A stretch of 64,000 nt of DNA from Terriglobales bacterium (GTDB lineage: Bacteria; Acidobacteriota; Terriglobia; Terriglobales; Acidobacteriaceae), in contig JASHOU010000191.1 in assembly GCA_030038475.1 (NCBI GenBank), positions 1-64,000 of the forward strand. Direction: 5' to 3'. Below are positions 52,081 through 60,159 of this stretch, one piece after another. Under the pieces are notes generated by a model that was given only the letters and a program-made list of their open reading frames with translations, was not told the DNA's origin and did no database searches. Made by a program: the position numbers and the translations under genes. The stretch's first letter is position 1; the number at the start of each line of letters is the position of its first letter.

Positions 52081-53655
52081 CTAAGCGAACCCGTCCGGCT
52101 GACTTACCGCGCCCACGTGCGCCTGTTCATCGATGAACAGCCGGCCCGCATCGAGGGCCTTGCGGTCAATCTCCAGCAGATCGACTTTCTTCACGACGTC
52201 TTCGAGCACCGTCACTGCTGTGCCCGGAGCCAGGCACTCCGTTTCTTCGAGCAGCGCGCCCATCATCACGACGTTTGCCGCCTTGGTCGAACCAAGCTTG
52301 TCGGCGATCTCCGCCGCCGGAATCGCGACCACTTTCGGCTCCGGCGCGACGAAGTCCGCGGGAACGCTGGAGCCGTTATAAAGAATGAGGCCTCCGCTCG
52401 GCACCTCGTTCGCGAATTTCCGCAGGGAAAATTCGTTCATCGCGATGAGCACATCCGGATGCGAAACCAGCGGCGACCCGATCCGTTCTTTCGACAGGCA
52501 AACATGGCAGTGCGCGCTGCCCGAACGCATTTCCGGACCATAGGACGGCAGCCAGCTCACCTGCAATCCTTCGCGCATTCCCATCTCGATGAGAAGCTGA
52601 CCCAACAGCAGCACGCCTTGTCCGCCAAAGCCCGCAATCTTGATCTTCACGTCTTTGAACCGAGACGGAAGACGGCGAGCAGGTTTTAACTTCGAAACAC
52701 CGCACACCGCGGCCTTTGGAGCGATGCCTAGCACATCGGCCACCGCGCGTTGCGGCGGGTCATTGCCGGACGGAATCTCCGGTTTGCGGTCGCGAAACAC
52801 ATTAAGCGGAAACTCTGGAATCATCTTTTCCGCGACCCAATGCCGCGCCTCTACCGGGTCCTTGCCCCAAATCGTCGGACACGGCGACAAGATTTCCACA
52901 AAGGAAAATCCCGTGCCATCACGCTGAATCTCGAGCGCTTTGCGAATCGCCCGCCGCGCTTTCATGATGTTCTTGTTGTCGGAGAGCGCCACCCGTTCAA
53001 CATAAGCCGGGGCATCGAGAGTGGCGATCAGTTCCGCCATGTGCATGGGGAAGCCTTCGTTTGCTGGCCGCCTTCCCCATGGAGACGTTGTGCTCTTCTG
53101 CCCGACGAGCGTCGTCGGCGCCATTTGTCCGCCCGTCATGCCGTAGATTCCATTGTTCACGAAGAAAACTGTGATCTTTTCCCCGCGATTGGCAGCATGT
53201 ACGATCTCAGCCGTACCGATGGCCGCCAGGTCGCCGTCTCCCTGATAGGAGATCACGATTTTGTCCGGGCCGGCTCGTTTGATTGCCGTGGCCGCAGCCG
53301 GCGCGCGCCCGTGCGCCACCTGAACGTTTCCTACATCGAAATAGTAATAAGCAAACACCGAGCAACCAACCGGACTTACAAAGATCGTCCTATCCTGCAG
53401 ACAAAGTTCCTGCAACGCTTCCGCAATCAGCTTGTGAACCACCCCGTGCCCGCAGCCCGGGCAATAATGAGTCTGCTTCTGCAACTCCGACTTGCGCTCA
53501 TACAGGTCAAAAAACAACGGCGATTTCGAATGCAGTAACTCGTATTCGTCGTGGTCGACACCGGTGTCGGACCTTGACTTATCCCCCAACTTACATTCCA
53601 TCTTGACCTCGTCGTCCACTACGCTAACTCCGGTCTCGTTTGCCATCTTCGTCAT
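52081..53655 (-). CDS. 2-oxoacid:ferredoxin oxidoreductase, beta and gamma subunits fused (524 aa)
   Basis: Residues about 40-320 are a beta subunit: HYCPGCGHGVVHKLIAEAL, PVGCSVFAYYYFD, SYQGDGDLAAIGTAEIVHAA and NNGIYGMTGGQ. After a linker, residues about 355-500 are a gamma subunit (IKIAGFGGQGVLLLGQLLI, YGPEMRSGSAHCHVCLS). In the first operon these are separate genes. The first 40 residues form an acidic extension. With the alpha and delta genes upstream it completes a second oxidoreductase; the beta sequence is closer to the 2-oxoisovalerate/2-oxoglutarate type. The start could be the ATG at 53655 or that at 53646. Confidence 0.9.
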   Translation of the reverse strand: MTKMANETGVSVVDDEVKMECKLGDKSRSDTGVDHDEYELLHSKSPLFFDLYERKSELQKQTHYCPGCGHGVVHKLIAEALQELCLQDRTIFVSPVGCSVFAYYYFDVGNVQVAHGRAPAAATAIKRAGPDKIVISYQGDGDLAAIGTAEIVHAANRGEKITVFFVNNGIYGMTGGQMAPTTLVGQKSTTSPWGRRPANEGFPMHMAELIATLDAPAYVERVALSDNKNIMKARRAIRKALEIQRDGTGFSFVEILSPCPTIWGKDPVEARHWVAEKMIPEFPLNVFRDRKPEIPSGNDPPQRAVADVLGIAPKAAVCGVSKLKPARRLPSRFKDVKIKIAGFGGQGVLLLGQLLIEMGMREGLQVSWLPSYGPEMRSGSAHCHVCLSKERIGSPLVSHPDVLIAMNEFSLRKFANEVPSGGLILYNGSSVPADFVAPEPKVVAIPAAEIADKLGSTKAANVVMMGALLEETECLAPGTAVTVLEDVVKKVDLLEIDRKALDAGRLFIDEQAHVGAVSQPDGFA

Positions 53656-53674
53656 CCTCTTCGGACAGAACTGC

Positions 53675-54727
53675 CTACACCGTCACGGCTATGCGTGCCA
53701 ACACCTGTTCCTGGATCTCCCCAACCGACGGCACATTGCCCCCAACCCGCCCGTAAAACTCTACCGGAACTTTCCCGTTCAGCGTCAGCCGCACATCTTC
53801 CACCATCTGTCCATTGCTCAATTCCACGACCAAAACTTTGTGCACCCTGGCCGCCGCCTTCACCAGTGCTTGTGCAGGGTAAGGCCACAACGTGATCGGA
53901 CGAAACAATCCTGCCTTCACGCCTTGCTTGCGTAGCGCCTCAACCGCCGACAGCAGCACGCGCGACACAATCCCATATCCCACAAGCAGCACCTCCGCGT
54001 CTTCGGTGTGGTAAAGTTCCCAGCGCTGCTCCGCGTGTTGTGCACGAATGTATTTTGCTTCCATTCTCCGCTGGTGTTCTTCTAATTCATTGGCCTCCAG
54101 ATAAATTGAGCTGATGACATTGGCCCGCGTCTCCGGCGTTCCCTTGACCGCCCACGGCTTCTCACGTGGCTGAATTTCCCGATCCTCCAGCTCGACCGGC
54201 TCCATCATTTGACCGACAAAGCCATCCGTAAGCACGACCGCTGGATTGCGATATTTGTCCGCCAACTCGAATGCCAGCATGGTCAGCTCGGCCATCTCCT
54301 GCACCGAGGCCGGAGCGAGCACGATGTTTCGGTAGTTGCCGTGCCCGCCGCCCTTCACCACGGCGAAATAGTCGCTTTGTTCCGGTGCGATGTTGCCCAG
54401 TCCCGGCCCGCCGCGATTCACATCCACAATCACGCACGGCAGTTCTGCTCCCGCCAGATACGAAATGCCTTCCTGCATCAGACTGAGACCGGGACCCGAC
54501 GAGCCACTCATCACGCGCACTCCCGCTGCGGCGGCGCCATACACCATGTTGATGGCCGCGACTTCACTCTCCGCCTGAATAAAGGTCCCGCCGACCTGAG
54601 GAAAGTAGAGCGCCGCCGCTTCGGCAATCTCGCTCGCGGGAGTGATCGGATACCCGTAGTATGCGCGGCACCCAGCCAGAATCGCGCCTTTCACCACCGC
54701 CACGTTTCCCTTACAGAGCTGGGGCAT
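53675..54727 (-). CDS. 2-oxoacid:ferredoxin oxidoreductase, alpha subunit, second set (350 aa)
   Basis: [20 protein letters not shown] with [34 protein letters not shown] and [20 protein letters not shown] are the family's signatures. At 350 residues it is 40 shorter than the alpha of the korDABC operon. The gene overlaps the delta gene (54711-54989) by 17 bases and is followed by the fused beta-gamma gene, giving D-A-BC order. Its resemblance to VorB-type alphas points to a branched-chain 2-oxoacid substrate, but this is not certain. Confidence 0.9.
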   Translation of the reverse strand: MPQLCKGNVAVVKGAILAGCRAYYGYPITPASEIAEAAALYFPQVGGTFIQAESEVAAINMVYGAAAAGVRVMSGSSGPGLSLMQEGISYLAGAELPCVIVDVNRGGPGLGNIAPEQSDYFAVVKGGGHGNYRNIVLAPASVQEMAELTMLAFELADKYRNPAVVLTDGFVGQMMEPVELEDREIQPREKPWAVKGTPETRANVISSIYLEANELEEHQRRMEAKYIRAQHAEQRWELYHTEDAEVLLVGYGIVSRVLLSAVEALRKQGVKAGLFRPITLWPYPAQALVKAAARVHKVLVVELSNGQMVEDVRLTLNGKVPVEFYGRVGGNVPSVGEIQEQVLARIAVTV

Positions 54728-54989
54728 ATTTGCCTCCCAAGGTTGGCGCGTGGGCCTTTGCCTTAGCTTTTATGCGGTAGACCGTAATCGCGCCTGGCTC
54801 CGGACAACAATAAAAGCAGATTCCGCACCCGGTGCAATCCCGTCCCGTGTAGCGCGCCGGATGCGCGCCATAAGTATTCAACTCAGGCCCTAGTTCCAGG
54901 CACTTCGGAGGACAGGACTCCACGCATAGCCCACACCCTTTGCATTCTTCAGAGTCGACCGTGACCTTACCGCGCGCTTCGCCAGCCAT
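54711..54989 (-). CDS. 2-oxoacid:ferredoxin oxidoreductase, ferredoxin-like delta subunit, second set (92 aa)
   Basis: Two full 4Fe-4S motifs: [15 protein letters not shown] and [15 protein letters not shown]. The ATG at 54989 has GGAGGTAAC upstream. No disordered tail is present, unlike the first delta subunit. A Crp/Fnr-type palindrome lies 86-100 bases upstream of the start, so this operon is a likely member of the same regulon. Confidence 0.9.
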   Translation of the reverse strand: MAGEARGKVTVDSEECKGCGLCVESCPPKCLELGPELNTYGAHPARYTGRDCTGCGICFYCCPEPGAITVYRIKAKAKAHAPTLGGKYAPAL

Positions 54990-55074
54990 GATTTGCGTTA
55001 CCTCCGCGCACTCCGTCAGTTTTCATTACAAGCCCACGCAGCCGTGCGGGGCGGTGACATTAAGCACCATGCAT

Positions 55075-55090
55075 TGTGAGGTTGGTCACG
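55075..55090. promoter_or_regulatory. Predicted Crp/Fnr-type operator TGTGA-N6-TCACG
   Basis: GTGA (55076-55079) and TCAC (55086-55089) surround GGTTGG; the left side extends to TTGTGA. It is upstream of the second oxidoreductase operon. I see no convincing -10 element at the class II distance, so the binding mode is open. Confidence 0.62.
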
Positions 55091-55232
55091 CTGAGCTAAA
55101 CCGCGTCGATCCAATACTCTAGGATTCCGATAGATGAATGGGGTTAAGGTATGGTGAAAGCGGAGAGTATGATTGCGGCTCAAGCCCTGAAGCTGTTGAC
55201 CGATTCGGAGCGCGAGGCCCGAAGCAAAATTC

Positions 55233-56234
55233 TTACACCTGTACGTGATGCAGCCCCTTAACCGCTCGCATGTACTGCGCGCGTTCGAAGGCTGCGGGAT
55301 CGGAGCAGCGCAGTTGGCTCATACTGCCTTGCATCTGTTGCACAGATTCGTATTCGTGCTCTTCCATCCACTGCCGAATGCCTTTCTCGACCTGGGCGAG
55401 ATGGCTGACTCCGTGGAGCAGCAGAGCCGAGCACATCATGGTCACATCCGCGCCGACCATCAGCAGTTTGATCACGTCTTCCGAACCATGCACGCCGCTG
55501 GTCGCGGCCAGATTGGCGCGAATGCGGCCATAAAGAATTCCGATCCAGGTGAGCGGCAACCGCAGATCCTGCGGGCTGCTGAGCAAAACATTGGGAGTAA
55601 TTTCCAATTCCTCCAGGTCGATATCAGGCTGATAGAAGCGGTTAAAGAGCACCAAGCCGTCGGTTCCCATCAGATCCATGCGCCGCGCCGCGTTGGCCAG
55701 ATTGCTGAAAAATGGACTTAGCTTCGCGGCGACGGGAATATTAACCGAAGTTTTAACTTCGCGCAGAATATCGATGTAATTGTTCTCGATATCAGATCCC
55801 AAGATCTCCATGTTGGTAGGAATGAAATAAAGATTACATTCGATGGCGTCGGCTCCAGCTTGCTCGACTTGTTTGGCATATTTTGTCCAACCGCCAAGGG
55901 TCGCGCCATTGAGGCTGGCGATAATCGGAACATCAACCGCTTCTTTCGCTTTGCGAATGTGATTCAGATACTCTTCGGGCCCGGTCTGGAATTCACTGGA
56001 GTGAGGAAAGTAAGTCAACGATTCGGCAAAGCTTTCTGTTCCGGCATTGAGATGGAGTTCCAGTTCGAGCGCCTCTTTATGCAGTTGCTCTTCGAAGAGC
56101 GAATAGAGCACGACCGCCGAAGCGCCGGCATCTTCGAGGCTGCGGATTCCGCTCAGCGCGTGGGAGAGTGGAGATGCGGAAGCGACCAGCGGAGTGCGCA
56201 GCTGCATGCCGAGATATCTCGTGCTTAAATCCAT
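55233..56234 (-). CDS. Dihydroorotate-dehydrogenase-like FMN oxidoreductase (333 aa)
   Basis: A TIM-barrel flavoprotein with LGMQLRTPLVASASPLSHAL at the start, IIASLNGATLGGW, VAAKLSPFFSNLANAARRM and a phosphate-binding end (VGADVTMMCSALLLHG). The DHODH-type family includes pyrimidine enzymes and non-pyrimidine relatives; this copy is downstream of nifJ by 40 bases and so probably serves anaerobic pyruvate metabolism or ferredoxin reoxidation and not uracil synthesis. The usual catalytic Cys/Ser position is not clear by eye. The substrate is unknown. Confidence 0.8.
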   Translation of the reverse strand: MDLSTRYLGMQLRTPLVASASPLSHALSGIRSLEDAGASAVVLYSLFEEQLHKEALELELHLNAGTESFAESLTYFPHSSEFQTGPEEYLNHIRKAKEAVDVPIIASLNGATLGGWTKYAKQVEQAGADAIECNLYFIPTNMEILGSDIENNYIDILREVKTSVNIPVAAKLSPFFSNLANAARRMDLMGTDGLVLFNRFYQPDIDLEELEITPNVLLSSPQDLRLPLTWIGILYGRIRANLAATSGVHGSEDVIKLLMVGADVTMMCSALLLHGVSHLAQVEKGIRQWMEEHEYESVQQMQGSMSQLRCSDPAAFERAQYMRAVKGLHHVQV

Positions 56235-56274
56235 CGTGTTTCCTCTTCGAAAATGTGGTCTTCAAAAACTGCCG

Positions 56275-59200
56275 CTATTTCTTGCCAGTCGCAGGTACAG
56301 GCGAATCCTGACGTGCTTCCGCTGAAGATCCGCTCCCGTTCGTTTTGCGCTGCGCCAGATATTCGTAGAGGCGATAGCGTGTGTCGGCATCGTGCTGCGC
56401 CTCCTGCCAGAGCCGGCTGGCATCTTCCGGCTTGCTTTTTTGCAGCATCTTGAAGCGCGTCTGCTGCTGCAGATAATCTTTCACCTTGCGGCTGGGAGAA
56501 CGCGAATCGAGAAGCAGAGGGTTCTCGCCCGCCCGGCCACGCTCAGGATGATAGCGATACAGCAGCCACTGGCCCGAGTCCACCGCAACTTTCTGGTCTG
56601 ACATCGCTGTCATCATGTCGATGCCATGGGCGATGCAGTGCGAGTAAGCAATGATGAGGCTCGGACCATCGTACGCCTCGGCTTCGAGAAACGCTTTGAG
56701 CGTGTGTTCGTCCTTGGCTCCCATGGCGACGCTGGCGACATAAACACTTCCGTAGCTCATCGCCATTAGCCCAAGGTCCTTCTTCGGCGCCGGTTTGCCG
56801 CCTGCAGCGAACTTGGCGACTGCCGCGCGCGGCGTGGATTTCGAGGCTTGGCCTCCGGTGTTCGAGTAAACCTCGGTATCGAGCACCAGCACGTTGACGT
56901 TGTGTCCGCTGGCGAGCACGTGATCGAGACCGCCATAGCCAATGTCGTAAGCCCAGCCATCGCCGCCGACGATCCAAACGCTCTTCTTGACCAGCATGTC
57001 GGCGACAGCCAGCAATTGTTTCGCTTCCGGCGTGTTCAGGCTTTTCAGTTTTTCCTTCAGGAAATCGACGCGCTGGCGCTGTTCGAAAATATCCGCTTCG
57101 TCTTTCTGCGGTGACGTGAGCAGAGCAGTGGCAAGCTCTTGGCCAAGATTCGACGCCAGCCGCTGCACTAACTCCCGCGCGAACTCGGTTTGTTTGTCAA
57201 TCGAGAGCCTGAATCCCAGGCCAAATTCGGCATTGTCTTCAAACAAAGAGTTCGACCAGGCCGGCCCTCGGCCGTCGAGATTCTTGGCCCAAGGAGTGGT
57301 TGGCAGGTTCCCGCCGTAAATGGACGAGCATCCGGTAGCATTGGCGATTACAGAGCGATCGCCAAAGAGCTGCGAAACCAGCTTCAGATAGGGAGTTTCG
57401 CCGCATCCCGAACATGCGCCTGAGAATTCAAACAATGGCTCCTGTATCTGCTGCTGGCGAATGCTTGTGCTCTTGATCTTGCGGCGATCCAGTTCGGGGA
57501 TTTTGAGAAAGAACTCCCAGTTTTCGCGTTCCGGCGCGCGCAGCGGCGGCTGCGGAACCATGTTGATGGCTTTCAGGCGAGTTTCGCTTTTGTTTTTTGC
57601 TGGGCAAATGTCGACGCAGATGCCGCATCCGGTGCAGTCTTCGGGCGCAACCTGGATGGTGTACTTCTGGCCCTGCCAGTCTTTATCGCGGACATCGGTC
57701 GATTTGAAGGTGGCGGGCGCGCCCTCCAGTTGCTTCGAGTCGTAGACCTTGATGCGGATGACGGCGTGGGGACAAACCATAGCGCATTTGCCGCACTGAA
57801 TGCAGACTTTCGTGTCCCAGGCAGGAATTTCGAGGGCGATGTTGCGTTTCTCCCACTTGGCGGTGCCGGTGGGGAAGGTTCCATCGGCAGAGAATGCGCT
57901 CACGGGCAATGCGTCGCCGTGACCGGCGTAGATCACTCCGAGCACATCACGCTCAAATTTCGGCGCTCCAGCAGCGAACGCCTCCGGCATTTCGGTTTGG
58001 CTCGTGATCTTGTCGGGCACCGTGACCTCGAACAGATGCGCCAGCGTCTGGTCTACCGCGCTCAGGTTTTGCCGGACGATCTCTTCACCTTTTTTGCCGT
58101 AGGTTTGGCGAATGGATTCGCGAATCGCTTCGATGGCTTGTTCGCGAGGCAGCACCTTGGAAATGGCAAAGAAACAGGTTTGCAGAATGGTGTTCATGCG
58201 CGAGCCCATGCCGGTCTCGCGCGCGACCTGATACGCGTCGATGATGAAGAACCGGGCCTTCTTGGCGATCAACTGCTGCTGGACTTCGCGTGGGAGGTGG
58301 TCCCAAACCTCATCTTTACTAAAAGGGCTGTTGAGCAGGAAAACGCCACCGGAAACTAGCGGGCCGAGCATGTCGTAGCGCTCGAGGAAAATCCACTGAT
58401 GGCAGGCGACGAAGTTGGCTTTGGAGATCAGATAACTGGAACGAATCGGTTGCGGGCCGAAGCGCAGGTGAGAAACCGTCATCGCTCCCGATTTCTTGGA
58501 ATCGTAAACAAAATATCCCTGGCCGTAATTTTCCGTGTTTTCGCCGATGATCTTGATCGAGTTCTTATTCGCGCCCACCGTTCCATCGGCGCCCAGGCCG
58601 TAAAACATGGCGCGCACCACGCTATCGGATTCGATCGAGAAATCGGCATCGTAATCGAGGCTGGTATGGCTGACGTCATCTTGAATGCCGACCGTAAAGT
58701 GATCTTTGATCTTGGAGTCCGGCTGCGCGAGATTGTCATAAACGGCTTTGACCATCGCTGGTGTGAATTCTTTGGATGACAGACCGTAACGTCCGCCGAC
58801 GATCTCGGGCGCGGTCTTTAGCTTTCCATAGCCGAGCTTGATTCCTTCGTGAATGCCGTTGACGACGTCGAGATAGAGAGGTTCGCGCGCGGCGCCAGCT
58901 TCTTTGGTGCGATCAAGGACGGCAATCTTTTTCACCGTCGCCGGAAGCGCTTCGATGAATCGCCTGACGGAAAACGGCCGGTACAGCCTGACTTTCAGCA
59001 AGCCGACCTTCTCGCCTTTCTGGTTCAGATAATCCACGGTTTCATGCGCAGCTTCCGCGCCGGAGCCCATCATGACAATGACGCGCTCGGCATCGGCCGC
59101 TCCGACATAATCGAACAGGCGATAGGAACGCCCGACTAGCTGCGCGAACTTGTCCATCACCGCCTGGACCTTATCCGGGCAGGCATCGTAAAAGGGGTTT

Positions 59201-59895
59201 CCGGCTTCGCGCGCCTGGAAGTAAACATCGGGATTCTGCGCCGTGCCGCGCAACACGGGATGATCGGGTGACAGCGCGCGTTGACGGTGCTCGAAAACGC
59301 GATCCATGTCGATCAGAGCGCGCATGTCGTCTTCGGCCAACATTTCGATCTTGTTGACTTCATGCGAAGTGCGGAAGCCGTCAAAGAAATGCAGGAACGG
59401 TATGCGCGTCTCAAGCGTGGCCGCATGTGCGATCAGAGCGAGATCCATCGCCTCCTGCACGGAATTGGAGGAAAGCATGGCGAAGCCGGTGGTTCTGCAG
59501 AACATTACGTCCGAGTGATCGCCGAAAATCGAAAGCGCATGGGTTGCCACGGTGCGCGCGCTGACATGAAATGCCGTCGGCGTAAGCTCACCGGCGATCT
59601 TGTTCATGTTGGGGATCATCAACAGCAGGCCTTGCGAGGCGGTAAAGGTCGTCGATAACGCTCCGGTCTGGAGCGCGCCGTGGACCGCTCCGGCAGCGCC
59701 GCCTTCGCTTTGCATTTCAATGACGTGGGGCACCGTCCCCCAGGCGTTGGGGATACCCTCCGACGCCCATTGGTCGGCCCATTCGCCCATGTTCGACGAG
59801 GGTGTGATGGGATAAATAGCAATCACCTCGTTGAGGCGGTAGGCGACATAGGCCACTGCCTCGTTGCCGTCCATGGTCTTGAACTTACGCTTCAT
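56275..59895 (-). CDS. nifJ: Pyruvate:ferredoxin (flavodoxin) oxidoreductase, single-chain (1206 aa)
   Basis: The ATG at 59895 has a GAAGGGGA ribosome site; the frame is open to 59994, but a Crp/Fnr-type site then lies only eight bases before the start. All domains are present in order: pyruvate domain (AIYPITPSSNMGEWADQW), CoA-binding region, the 2x4Fe-4S domain (CIQCGKCAMVCPH, CTGCGICVDICPAKN), and the TPP domain (CSGCGETPYLKL, GDGWAYDIGYGGLDH, NTGGQASKSTPRAA). It converts pyruvate and CoA to acetyl-CoA, CO2 and reduced ferredoxin. It is followed by a DHODH-like gene. The normal length of about 1200 argues that the enzyme is intact. Confidence 0.95.
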   Translation of the reverse strand: MKRKFKTMDGNEAVAYVAYRLNEVIAIYPITPSSNMGEWADQWASEGIPNAWGTVPHVIEMQSEGGAAGAVHGALQTGALSTTFTASQGLLLMIPNMNKIAGELTPTAFHVSARTVATHALSIFGDHSDVMFCRTTGFAMLSSNSVQEAMDLALIAHAATLETRIPFLHFFDGFRTSHEVNKIEMLAEDDMRALIDMDRVFEHRQRALSPDHPVLRGTAQNPDVYFQAREAGNPFYDACPDKVQAVMDKFAQLVGRSYRLFDYVGAADAERVIVMMGSGAEAAHETVDYLNQKGEKVGLLKVRLYRPFSVRRFIEALPATVKKIAVLDRTKEAGAAREPLYLDVVNGIHEGIKLGYGKLKTAPEIVGGRYGLSSKEFTPAMVKAVYDNLAQPDSKIKDHFTVGIQDDVSHTSLDYDADFSIESDSVVRAMFYGLGADGTVGANKNSIKIIGENTENYGQGYFVYDSKKSGAMTVSHLRFGPQPIRSSYLISKANFVACHQWIFLERYDMLGPLVSGGVFLLNSPFSKDEVWDHLPREVQQQLIAKKARFFIIDAYQVARETGMGSRMNTILQTCFFAISKVLPREQAIEAIRESIRQTYGKKGEEIVRQNLSAVDQTLAHLFEVTVPDKITSQTEMPEAFAAGAPKFERDVLGVIYAGHGDALPVSAFSADGTFPTGTAKWEKRNIALEIPAWDTKVCIQCGKCAMVCPHAVIRIKVYDSKQLEGAPATFKSTDVRDKDWQGQKYTIQVAPEDCTGCGICVDICPAKNKSETRLKAINMVPQPPLRAPERENWEFFLKIPELDRRKIKSTSIRQQQIQEPLFEFSGACSGCGETPYLKLVSQLFGDRSVIANATGCSSIYGGNLPTTPWAKNLDGRGPAWSNSLFEDNAEFGLGFRLSIDKQTEFARELVQRLASNLGQELATALLTSPQKDEADIFEQRQRVDFLKEKLKSLNTPEAKQLLAVADMLVKKSVWIVGGDGWAYDIGYGGLDHVLASGHNVNVLVLDTEVYSNTGGQASKSTPRAAVAKFAAGGKPAPKKDLGLMAMSYGSVYVASVAMGAKDEHTLKAFLEAEAYDGPSLIIAYSHCIAHGIDMMTAMSDQKVAVDSGQWLLYRYHPERGRAGENPLLLDSRSPSRKVKDYLQQQTRFKMLQKSKPEDASRLWQEAQHDADTRYRLYEYLAQRKTNGSGSSAEARQDSPVPATGKK

Positions 59896-60001
59896 GAAAT
59901 CCCCTTCCCCATTTCTCAAAAACCCCTGCCGCTCTGAGGGAACGACATCCAAAGCATGAAGGAACAAGGCGATATTGTCGGGGATGCGGCTCACAGCGAG
60001 A

Positions 60002-60017
60002 TGTGATGTCCGTCACA
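60002..60017. promoter_or_regulatory. Predicted Crp/Fnr-type operator TGTGA-N6-TCACA
   Basis: A full CRP-consensus palindrome (TGTGA/TCACA around TGTCC G). Reading leftward, CAATAT at 59972-59977 begins about 32 bases from the site centre, a near class II distance. The nifJ start codon is at 59895. Confidence 0.7.
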
Positions 60018-60159
60018 GAGCAAAACCCGCTGCGGCTGCTGGCTAAGCTTGCAAGTGGAGCGCCGGCGTCCTCGCCCGGCTGGACTCTCGACTTCGGTCA
60101 GTGTGGACGGGCGAGACGCTCGTCCCTCCATCGTGAGGACTGATTACGCGGCTACAACG

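Noticed and set aside
55151-55261. A 36-codon frame with an ATG and weak ribosome site
   Set aside because: It runs into the end of the DHODH-like gene in antisense and has no supporting promoter or recognisable composition.
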